Shown here: piece by piece, positions 8,709 to 17,003 of the stretch
Position numbering within the stretch: the first letter of the stretch is position 1
Layout: each line of letters starts with the position of its first letter
Source: an uncultured Pelagibacteraceae bacterium
GTDB taxonomy: Bacteria > Pseudomonadota > Alphaproteobacteria > Pelagibacterales > Pelagibacteraceae
Length of the DNA stretch: 64,000 nt
Assembly (NCBI GenBank): GCA_902559635.1
Contig: CACEIY010000002.1
Span: forward strand, 1-64,000
Reading direction: 5' to 3'
Made by a program: the position numbers and the translations under genes
Notes under the pieces: model-generated
The model's database searches: none
The model's input: the letters and a program-made list of their open reading frames with translations, nothing else
Told to the model about the DNA's origin: nothing

Positions 8709-10360
8709 GAATTATAGACCCATTGTTGATCATAATTATTTAATTCTTCTGGCAATGGCGCTCCTTGGAACATACAAATTCTAAGCCATTTGTCAGATCG
8801 TGGATCAAATTTTAAAGCGCCAAAAAAAGATAGCTTTAATCTCAACATATCAATTGGAACAACATCTTCTGCAATAGTATTATCTTGAATTTCTGCATAA
8901 GGAAATTTTTCAATTATAAATGCTCTTCTTACAACATGTCTTAAATTAGAATATTTAAATAAAAATTTATCAATAGTTAAACTATTTTTAGAAACAATTA
9001 ACTCCTCATATAATTTTTTAATATCTCTTGCTATTGCTAATGGCTGTTCTAATGCAGAACCTTGTTCTTCAAATCGATCAGAATATCTAGGTTCTTCTTT
9101 ATTTTTTGAAATAAACCAAAAATTTTTGATATTTTCTTTTTTATTAAAGTTAATCTTTAAAATATCAGGATATCTTTTTTCAATAATATTTATTAAATCT
9201 TTAATGGTTCTATGAGTGGGAATACTAAAATATTTTTCTTCCTCTGAGCTCATTTCACTAACTAATGGTTTTACAATTTCATCAAATGGTTCCATCATTA
9301 TTGAAACAATATATTCAATGCATTCATCACATGTTTCTTGTTCTAACCACAAATAAATTTCATTAAAAGGATATTCAGTACTAAAATTAAATTTATTTTC
9401 TAAAAAATTTATAGTTTTTTTAACATTACTCAGTAAAGAGTTAATTTTTTTTAATTGGTATTTGTTTTCTGTGTTCCAACTTGTAATATTTTTAATAGAA
9501 TTTCTTAAACTCTTTTTGAATAAATCTATTTTATCATTTTCAACTTTTTTTATTTCTCTAATTTTTTTTAAAACTTTTTCTCTACAAAGAATCCAATTAT
9601 TCAAAAGTGTTGGATGATTAACAATAAATGGTGCCATTCCAAGTCCTGTAGAATTACCAATCCCTAAACTTTTACAAATCTTGGGATCTAATTTAATAGC
9701 AAGTTTGGGGTTTTTTAATTTTGCTATATGATTAACTTGATCAAAAGTAAATTGTCTAACCAGATAAACCAACATCATTTCAAGTCTAAAAGGACCATTA
9801 ATTTCTTCTCTATTTTTAATTCTAAATCGATCAGCGAGTCCAAATTTACCTGAACCATAAACAGCTGTTGTCCTATAAAGATAACCAACTTTATTTAAGA
9901 GATTTAAGTCTGGTTGTTTTCCATTACTCAGACTTTCGACTACGTGATTAAAAACTCTTAATGATTTATTTGCTCTAGATAAAGTTAGTTCTTTATAAGA
10001 TAATCTCCCAACTTCTTGTTTTGGTACTTCATTTTTTAATCTTTCAATATCTGCACTAGATGGAACTCCATCATACAAAGTAAAGGCAGCATCCCATTTA
10101 GTTGCTATAACCCTATCTGATCTTTCATCATCACTGATTTTATTAGCAAAACAAATTAATGAATAAACTCTCTCCTTTTTTTTAAATGAATAAATAGCGT
10201 TTCCAAATCCATTTTCATCTAAATCAAATAAATCTCTTTTATATTCCCAGTCTTTAAACTCCTCTAAAAAACTTCTTAGAAAAGATAATTTTGATTGATG
10301 AAATGAACCCAATCTAGATAATTTCATTATTACATTTGGGTCTCGTAATTTTACTTCCAT
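8705..10360 (-). CDS. Conserved hypothetical protein (551 aa)
   Basis: Long uninterrupted ORF, 4-nt overlap with downstream gene; no family recognised with confidence. Confidence 0.7.
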   Translation of the reverse strand: MEVKLRDPNVIMKLSRLGSFHQSKLSFLRSFLEEFKDWEYKRDLFDLDENGFGNAIYSFKKKERVYSLICFANKISDDERSDRVIATKWDAAFTLYDGVPSSADIERLKNEVPKQEVGRLSYKELTLSRANKSLRVFNHVVESLSNGKQPDLNLLNKVGYLYRTTAVYGSGKFGLADRFRIKNREEINGPFRLEMMLVYLVRQFTFDQVNHIAKLKNPKLAIKLDPKICKSLGIGNSTGLGMAPFIVNHPTLLNNWILCREKVLKKIREIKKVENDKIDLFKKSLRNSIKNITSWNTENKYQLKKINSLLSNVKKTINFLENKFNFSTEYPFNEIYLWLEQETCDECIEYIVSIMMEPFDEIVKPLVSEMSSEEEKYFSIPTHRTIKDLINIIEKRYPDILKINFNKKENIKNFWFISKNKEEPRYSDRFEEQGSALEQPLAIARDIKKLYEELIVSKNSLTIDKFLFKYSNLRHVVRRAFIIEKFPYAEIQDNTIAEDVVPIDMLRLKLSFFGALKFDPRSDKWLRICMFQGAPLPEELNNYDQQWVYNS

Positions 10361-11326
10361 TTAAATTTTTTTATAAAAGTTATACCAGTTGTTACCAAGT
10401 ATCCCATTGATCTCATTATCAGAAAATCCTATTTTTTTTAAACCTTTCTCTAAATTTGAAAAACCTCTTGCATCTTGAAACCATTTTGGTTGTTTTGGAA
10501 AACCAGATTTATATTTTGATCCTTCTCCATAATTATTATTTTTTGACCAAGTTCCATTTCTCATCCATTCAACTACTGAGTCTGGTTGATTTAAACACAG
10601 ATCAGAACCTACACCAATATTTTTCACGTTTATTATTTCAGCTGTTTTTGCAACCATTTCACAAAAACTATCTAAAGTGCAGTTAGAATTATCTTTTAAA
10701 TGATGTGGATATAAAGAAAGACCTAACATTCCTCCACTCTCTCCTAAAGTTTTTAGTAAAGTGTTAGATTTATTTCTTTTTGCTGCATGCCAAAAAGTTG
10801 GGTTCGCATGAGTAATTGCAATTGGTTTTTCACTAAATTCAATTGCATCAAAAGTACTTTTTTCTGCAGAATGAGACATATCTACTACAATCCCTACTCT
10901 GTTCATTTCTTTGATTACTTCTTTTCCAAAATTAGTAACCCCGCCATCAATTTTTTCATAACATCCAGTGGCTAACAAAGATTGATTATTATAAGTCAGC
11001 TGCATAAAACGACAACCTAAGTCATGAATTTTTTCAACTAAATTTATATCATCTTCGATTGGAGAACAGTTTTGAAAACCAAAAAAAATTGATGTTTTAT
11101 TTTCCAATCTAGCTTTTTCAATATCTTCAAAACTTTTTCCTAAAAAAATTAGATCTGAGTTATCTTTAAAATACCCTTCCCATTTTTTTATTTCATCTAA
11201 TAATTCATCATAATCTTCATGATAAACAATCGTTACATGAACAGCATCTAGCCCTGCTTCTTTGTTAATTTTAAACACATCTCGGGACCAATTGCAGTAT
11301 TGAAGATTGTCTATTTTGTAATTCAT
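10361..11326 (-). CDS. Membrane dipeptidase (renal dipeptidase, peptidase M19 family)
   Basis: GCRFMQLTYNNQSLLATGCYE, GIVVDMSHSAEKSTFDAIEFSEKPIAITHANP, IGVGSDL motifs. Confidence 0.93.
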   Translation of the reverse strand: MNYKIDNLQYCNWSRDVFKINKEAGLDAVHVTIVYHEDYDELLDEIKKWEGYFKDNSDLIFLGKSFEDIEKARLENKTSIFFGFQNCSPIEDDINLVEKIHDLGCRFMQLTYNNQSLLATGCYEKIDGGVTNFGKEVIKEMNRVGIVVDMSHSAEKSTFDAIEFSEKPIAITHANPTFWHAAKRNKSNTLLKTLGESGGMLGLSLYPHHLKDNSNCTLDSFCEMVAKTAEIINVKNIGVGSDLCLNQPDSVVEWMRNGTWSKNNNYGEGSKYKSGFPKQPKWFQDARGFSNLEKGLKKIGFSDNEINGILGNNWYNFYKKI

Positions 11327-11426
11327 GATTTAGAAATATTAAACCATACCAATATGTATTTTTAAATTCTATAAATTTTATTGAAATTTTAACTATATTT
11401 TGAAATAAGGTTTAACACAAAAACTC

Positions 11427-11918
11427 ATGGGTAAAAATATAAAGCTTAAAGTGTCGATAGTAATGGGTAGTCAGTCAGACTACAAAATTATGAAACTATC
11501 AGAAAAGACTTTAAAAAATTTAGGAATTCCTTACGAAACTAAAATTATCTCAGCCCACAGAACTCCAAAAAGAATGTATAGATATGGATTAAATGTAGAA
11601 AAAAACAATATAGGAGTAATTATTGCTGCAGCAGGTGGATCAGCTCATTTGCCTGGCATGATTGCTGCACTAACATCAATACCTGTACTTGGTGTTCCGG
11701 TTGAGAGTAAGAAATTAAAAGGTTTAGATAGCTTATTATCAATTTCACAAATGCCAAAAGGAATTCCTGTTGGCACATTAGCTATTGGAGAAGATGGAGC
11801 AATTAATGCAGCGTTACTAGCGGCATCAATAATTGGAAATACTAATAAAAAAATCAAAAACAAATTGAAAAGTTGGAGAACCTTACAAACTAAATCGGTA
11901 AATAAAGTTCCAAAATAA
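11427..11918 (+). CDS. purE: 5-(carboxyamino)imidazole ribonucleotide mutase
   Basis: VMGSQSDYKIM, SAHRTPKRMYRY, AAAGGSAHLPGMIAALTSIPVLGVPVES; followed immediately by purK. Confidence 0.97.
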   Translation: MGKNIKLKVSIVMGSQSDYKIMKLSEKTLKNLGIPYETKIISAHRTPKRMYRYGLNVEKNNIGVIIAAAGGSAHLPGMIAALTSIPVLGVPVESKKLKGLDSLLSISQMPKGIPVGTLAIGEDGAINAALLAASIIGNTNKKIKNKLKSWRTLQTKSVNKVPK

Positions 11919-11919
11919 A

Positions 11920-12966
11920 ATGTCAGAAATTACGCTAGGTATTCTTGGTGGAGGTCAACTTGGAAGTATGCTTTCAGTTGCTGCCAAAAAGTTATCTGTT
12001 AAAAGTATTATTTTAAGTGATGATCAAGATGCTCCAGCACAAAACTTTTGTGATGAATTCATTTTTTCAAAATATGATGATAAAAATAAAATTTATGAAT
12101 TTTCAAAAAAAGTAGATTATATAACATATGAATTTGAGAATATTCCATATGAAACTTTAAATGAATTGAATAAATTTAAAACAGTTTTTCCTAAACCTTC
12201 TGTTAATAGATTGATTCAACATAGATTAGCTGAAAAAGATTTTGTAAATAAATTGAACTTAAGAACAACAAGATACGTTTATATTGAAAATGAAAAAGAT
12301 CTTGAAACATTAGCAGATTTTTTACCTGGAATTTTAAAGACTACCACTATGGGATATGATGGAAAAGGTCAGTACCCAATTCAAAGTATTGAACAGATTT
12401 CTTCATTGAACATTGATTTTTCAAAAAAATATATTTTAGAAAAATTAGTAAAATTAAAAAAAGAAATTTCTGTAATTATTACTCGATTTGGAAACAATAA
12501 ATACGAAATTTATGAACCAATTGAAAATACTCATGAAAATCAAATATTAAAATATTCTAAAATTCCTGCGGAAATTAGTGAAACATTATTTAATCAATCA
12601 AAAGATTGGGCAATACAAATTGCAGAGGAATTAAAATATATCGGGACACTTTGTGTTGAATTTTTTATAGATAGAAATGACAATCTATACATAAATGAAA
12701 TTGCTCCAAGAGTACACAATTCAGGTCACTTAACAATTAATGCTTATAATATTAGCCAATTTGAAAATCATGTTAGAGCTGTCTGTGCTTTAGAACAAAT
12801 TCGATTAAAAAAAATATCGAACGCTGAAATGATTAATTTAATAGGAAATCAAATCACTCCATATAGACAAAATCACAAATTGAATGACAACCAATTTCTC
12901 TTTGATTACCTTAAAAAAGAGATTAAGGAGAAAAGAAAAATGGGTCATTTAACAACTTTAAAATAA
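11920..12966 (+). CDS. purK: 5-(carboxyamino)imidazole ribonucleotide synthase
   Basis: LGILGGGQLGSMLSVAA, KTTTMGYDGKGQ, NEIAPRVHNSGHLTINA. Confidence 0.97.
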   Translation: MSEITLGILGGGQLGSMLSVAAKKLSVKSIILSDDQDAPAQNFCDEFIFSKYDDKNKIYEFSKKVDYITYEFENIPYETLNELNKFKTVFPKPSVNRLIQHRLAEKDFVNKLNLRTTRYVYIENEKDLETLADFLPGILKTTTMGYDGKGQYPIQSIEQISSLNIDFSKKYILEKLVKLKKEISVIITRFGNNKYEIYEPIENTHENQILKYSKIPAEISETLFNQSKDWAIQIAEELKYIGTLCVEFFIDRNDNLYINEIAPRVHNSGHLTINAYNISQFENHVRAVCALEQIRLKKISNAEMINLIGNQITPYRQNHKLNDNQFLFDYLKKEIKEKRKMGHLTTLK

Positions 12967-13434
12967 ATGCTTAAATCTATAGAAGGAAACTTTAATGATC
13001 CTAAAGTAAATGAGCTTCTAAAAAATCATTTTATTGAACTTAGAGCAGCATCTCCTGAAGGAAGCGCTCATGTATTAGATATTCCAGGTTTAAAAATACC
13101 TTCAATAAAATTTTGGAGCTTGTGGAAAGATGATCAATTAATGGGTTGTGGGGCTTTAAAATTTTTAGAAAAAAATCATGGTGAATTTAAATCTATTAGA
13201 GTACATGATAATTTTAGAAATAAAGGTAATGGAATTAAAGTAATTAATCATTTAATCGATAAAGCAAAAAAATTAGAAATCAAAAGAATAAGTATTGAAA
13301 CTGGTGCTGGAGAGTTTTTTACTCCAGCAAGAAAATTATTTGATAAATGTGGTTTCAAGCCATGTCCTCCTTTTGGACATTATACTAAAGACATAAATTC
13401 ACTTTATTTAACGAAACTTATTGACAACACTTAA
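12967..13434 (+). CDS. GNAT-family N-acetyltransferase
   Basis: GELKSIRVHDNFRNKGNGIKVINHLIDKAKK-type acetyl-CoA-binding motif and IETGAGEFFTPARKLFDKCGF. Confidence 0.88.
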   Translation: MLKSIEGNFNDPKVNELLKNHFIELRAASPEGSAHVLDIPGLKIPSIKFWSLWKDDQLMGCGALKFLEKNHGEFKSIRVHDNFRNKGNGIKVINHLIDKAKKLEIKRISIETGAGEFFTPARKLFDKCGFKPCPPFGHYTKDINSLYLTKLIDNT

Positions 13435-13458
13435 TATAATAATTGCTAATTATTATAT
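13434..13458. terminator. Perfect inverted repeat (11-bp arms, GCT loop) after GNAT gene
   Basis: ATATAATAATT-GCT-AATTATTATAT. Confidence 0.4.
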
Positions 13459-13550
13459 ATTTAGTTGACAAAACTCATTATTTTATAAAGAAACTACGAA
13501 TTACTTAATTATAAGTAATAAATTAATATAACAAAAAGTAAGATAAAAAT

Positions 13551-13757
13551 ATGAGTCTACAAGGAAAAGTAAAATGGTTCAATCCAACCAAAGGTTTTGG
13601 TTTTATTGAGCGTGAAGATAAAGAAAAAGATGTATTTGTTCATGTTTCAGCAGTAAGAGATGCTGGTATGAACGGTTTAGATGAGGGTCAAGCTTTGACT
13701 TTCGATGTTGAAGATGGTCCTAAAGGTCCTTCAGCAGTTAACTTAAAAACTGCATAA
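13551..13757 (+). CDS. Cold-shock protein (CSD family)
   Basis: [31 protein letters not shown]. Confidence 0.97.
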   Translation: MSLQGKVKWFNPTKGFGFIEREDKEKDVFVHVSAVRDAGMNGLDEGQALTFDVEDGPKGPSAVNLKTA

Positions 13758-13771
13758 TTTTCATAATATCA

Positions 13772-13825
13772 TTTATTGGCTATAACTAATTATAATAATT
13801 TAAATTATTTTTTATAGCCAATAAA
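13772..13825 (+). terminator. Long inverted repeat downstream of cold-shock gene
   Basis: TTTATTGGCTATA (13772-13784) pairs with TATAGCCAATAAA (13813-13825). Confidence 0.6.
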
Positions 13826-13867
13826 ATATAAAAAATAACTTAATTTAAATTATTTATTTCTTCATTT

Positions 13868-14614
13868 ATGATTGGAATTTTGGGAGGAATGGGAACACAA
13901 GCTGGGTTGGATTTTTGTAACAAGCTAGCTATTCTAAACAGAGGAAAAGTAGATCAAGAATATCCTTTATTTTTATTATACAATAAATCTAATATACCTG
14001 GCAGACCAGAATCTATAGGAGTTCAAACAGGAAATCTATCCAATAAAAAAATAAATAAACAAAGTAGAAAAAAATATTCATTGGTTTTTAAAAGCTTACT
14101 AAAAGGTTGTAAACTTCTTGAAAAAAACAAATGTAAGTTTATTGTAATACCATGCAATACCGCTCATTATTGGTATCATGATTTAAAAAAAAAAATCAAT
14201 ATACCAATAATCAATATGCCAAAAGAAGTTTATAAACAGACAAAAAAAACTTGTAATAAAAATTCAAAAATTGGACTTCTTGCAACTGAAGGTACTTTAA
14301 AAACTGGTATATACGATAAAATTTTTAACAAAAATTTTAAACTGCAATATCCAACTAAATCTTTACAAAAAAATTGTGTTAATAAAGCTATAAAGTTAGT
14401 AAAAATGGGAAATGTAAAAACTGCAGAAAATATAATTCAACCAGCAATAAAATACCTTCTTAAACTAAAATGTAAAAAAATTATTTTGGGATGCACTGAG
14501 CTTCCTATAGCAATATTTGCTTTTAAGTCATTTAAAAATATTAAATCTTCAAAAATATTCTTAGACCCAAATTTAATCTTAGCTAATTCAGCGATGAAAA
14601 AAAATAAAAGATAA
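13868..14614 (+). CDS. Aspartate/glutamate racemase family protein
   Basis: IGILGGMGTQAGLDF, VIPCNTAHYWY, ILGCTELPIAI (two catalytic-Cys motifs). Confidence 0.93.
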   Translation: MIGILGGMGTQAGLDFCNKLAILNRGKVDQEYPLFLLYNKSNIPGRPESIGVQTGNLSNKKINKQSRKKYSLVFKSLLKGCKLLEKNKCKFIVIPCNTAHYWYHDLKKKINIPIINMPKEVYKQTKKTCNKNSKIGLLATEGTLKTGIYDKIFNKNFKLQYPTKSLQKNCVNKAIKLVKMGNVKTAENIIQPAIKYLLKLKCKKIILGCTELPIAIFAFKSFKNIKSSKIFLDPNLILANSAMKKNKR

Positions 14615-14617
14615 GTA

Positions 14618-15055
14618 ATGCAATCAAAAGACATGCCTTATGTGTTGTTTGTTGCTGAAAAAATTTATTTTGAAATATCTAAAATAAAAAAATCTAATCC
14701 AGATTTTTCAAATATTGATGCGATTGATGCTTTTATTGGTTCAAAAAGTTACGTAAAAATAAGTAGTGGAAATTTTCATAATGAATGGTTCAATGAATTA
14801 AAAAAAAATAAATTTATTGATCAAAAAACAAATAAAAGAATACCAGAAGAAACCATCAAGTTACTTAAAATTCAAAAAGATGTGATAGTTAAACAATTAA
14901 TTCAATTTCCTGATTTATATTATACTAAAAGTCACTACCCACTTGAAATTTCACAACAAGCATTTAATAACTTATGGCGAATGTGTGAAAGTTATGAGCT
15001 ATGGTGTAAAGAAAGTAAACAGAATGATTTAATATTTTTAAATATTATTGACTAA
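14618..15055 (+). CDS. Hypothetical protein (145 aa)
   Basis: ORF starting 4 nt after the racemase; family not recognised. Confidence 0.6.
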   Translation: MQSKDMPYVLFVAEKIYFEISKIKKSNPDFSNIDAIDAFIGSKSYVKISSGNFHNEWFNELKKNKFIDQKTNKRIPEETIKLLKIQKDVIVKQLIQFPDLYYTKSHYPLEISQQAFNNLWRMCESYELWCKESKQNDLIFLNIID

Positions 15056-15449
15056 CTTTTGTTAAATTTAGTTCTTTTTGAACTATTGTAATTCTTTTTT
15101 CAATTAATTTTTTAAATTCTTCATTTAATTTTTTTTGATTATTTTGTTCAACTAGTTTTTTTTGAGTTATAGCAATTCTTTTCTTAATTAGTTGATTAAA
15201 CTCTTCATTAAAATTTTTTTTGTCATTTTGTTTTGTCATCCCTTCTTTAAAAAAAGCTAATGAGTTTTTCCCTGTTTTTCTTTTTATTTCATTATCAATC
15301 AAAAATTGAGCACCTGCTTTATAAACATTGCCCGAAGAAAAAATAGTGACACCTGGCCCTATTAAAGCTGCAATTTGCACAAAACCCGTTAAAAATATAA
15401 ACGAAGTTATAAAAAAAATTATTCTTGTAAACTTAACAATCATTATCAA
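15045..15449 (-). CDS. Hypothetical secreted/membrane protein with internal duplication
   Basis: N-terminal hydrophobic signal/TM; duplicated segment NEEFNQLIKKRIAITQKKL / NEEFKKLIEKRITIVQKEL. Confidence 0.6.
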   Translation of the reverse strand: MIMIVKFTRIIFFITSFIFLTGFVQIAALIGPGVTIFSSGNVYKAGAQFLIDNEIKRKTGKNSLAFFKEGMTKQNDKKNFNEEFNQLIKKRIAITQKKLVEQNNQKKLNEEFKKLIEKRITIVQKELNLTKVSQ

Positions 15450-15561
15450 TTTATCCTCTGATTAAACTTATGTGATTTGTTTGATTATCTCAAATATGAA
15501 ATAGTCCAAAATAGGTTCATAATCTTGTAAAATAACTATAATTTGTGGTCTATAAAACAAA

Positions 15562-16419
15562 ATGACTAAAATACTTCCATTTATATTTATTGTAATTTGG
15601 TCATCAGCATTCATAACTACTAAACCATTAATTGATAATAGCGATCCTTTTACAGCCTTAGCATTTAGATTTTTTATTGTATCATTAGGTTTCTATTTTT
15701 TTTCAATATTTACAAAACAAAAAATTATAATTAATAAAAAAAAATTAATAGAGTCTCTTTTTAGTGGAGTTCTTTTTCATGGATTATACTTAGGAGGAGT
15801 ATTTTATTCAATTTCAAAAGGAATGCCAACAGCCATAGCAGCATTAATTGTTACACTTCAACCAATCTTAACTAATGCTTTAAGTAATTCAATTTTAGGA
15901 GAAAAAGTTTCTTTCAACCAATGGCTTGGTGTATTTTTTGGATTTGTAGGAGCTACAATGGTTATAGGTTTGGATATTGGATCAGGAATTCCTTTATCAG
16001 GACTTATAGCAACTATAATTTCTTTAATTGCTATTACAAGCTCTACTATTTGGCAAAAAAAATTAAGTTACAATCTACCTTTATCAATAAGCAATATGTA
16101 TCAAGCCATTGGAGGATTTATATTTCATTTAATCATTATAGTTTTGTTTGTTGATCCATATATTAATTTTACTCAAACTTTTCTCATAGCAATGAGTCAT
16201 CAAATATTTTTAGTTTCATTTGGAGCATTTACGATATTAATGTTTTTAATTAAAAAAAATTCGGCAAGTAAAACTGTTTCAATTTTTTTTCTTATTCCCC
16301 CAACTTCAGCTTTTATGGCTTGGCTTTTTTTAAATGAAAAATTAACTACAATTGATTTGGTTGGTTTTTTGGTTACTTCTGTTGGTGTGTATATTGCAAC
16401 CAGAGATAGCAAACATTAA
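15562..16419 (+). CDS. EamA/DMT-family transporter
   Basis: Repeated hydrophobic helices; IWSSAFITTKPLID start; TLQPILTNALSNSILGEKVSFNQWLGVFFGFVGATMVI. Confidence 0.92.
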   Translation: MTKILPFIFIVIWSSAFITTKPLIDNSDPFTALAFRFFIVSLGFYFFSIFTKQKIIINKKKLIESLFSGVLFHGLYLGGVFYSISKGMPTAIAALIVTLQPILTNALSNSILGEKVSFNQWLGVFFGFVGATMVIGLDIGSGIPLSGLIATIISLIAITSSTIWQKKLSYNLPLSISNMYQAIGGFIFHLIIIVLFVDPYINFTQTFLIAMSHQIFLVSFGAFTILMFLIKKNSASKTVSIFFLIPPTSAFMAWLFLNEKLTTIDLVGFLVTSVGVYIATRDSKH

Positions 16420-17003
16420 ATACCAATATATCCGTACTCTAATGCTGCATCTGTAATTGAATGGTAAAAAGACTCGCCAAAACTTCTTAAGGCAAATAGC
16501 CTAATTTTATTAGGATTATTATCAAGCACATCTAACGTAAAAGTTATGCCATTATATGTGGAACTTATTGAATTATTTTTTTCCAAAATATTAAAATTAA
16601 ATGGACATCCTTTCTTTAAAACTTCTTTAGCATTTTGCCCCTCTATTTCAATTATAGCTCTTGAATGAGATAAATCCGTTACAGCAAAATCTGCTTCTAT
16701 AAATTTCTCTGAAATATCTTTTAGCAACTCTCTCTTTGTTGATACCAAAAGCCAATTTTTTGGCCCATTCCATAAAATTCGAGTAACATTATTATTTACT
16801 ACATTTAATGGTTCATTATTAAATTTTAAACCATCAATATCAAAGTCTTCAAATGAGACTGTAGAATTTTTGTATTGAACTATTTGAACTATTAATAAAT
16901 TCTTTTTCTCATAGATTTTTAAAAGATTATTTTCATTTTTACCTTCATAATCACCATATTGACCTTTTAAATGAATATTGGCTAAGGCTGACATCGATCT
17001 CAT
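16416..17003 (-). CDS. soxG: Sarcosine oxidase gamma subunit
   Basis: Position after soxA and weak but consistent SoxG-like sequence. Confidence 0.88.
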   Translation of the reverse strand: MRSMSALANIHLKGQYGDYEGKNENNLLKIYEKKNLLIVQIVQYKNSTVSFEDFDIDGLKFNNEPLNVVNNNVTRILWNGPKNWLLVSTKRELLKDISEKFIEADFAVTDLSHSRAIIEIEGQNAKEVLKKGCPFNFNILEKNNSISSTYNGITFTLDVLDNNPNKIRLFALRSFGESFYHSITDAALEYGYIGI

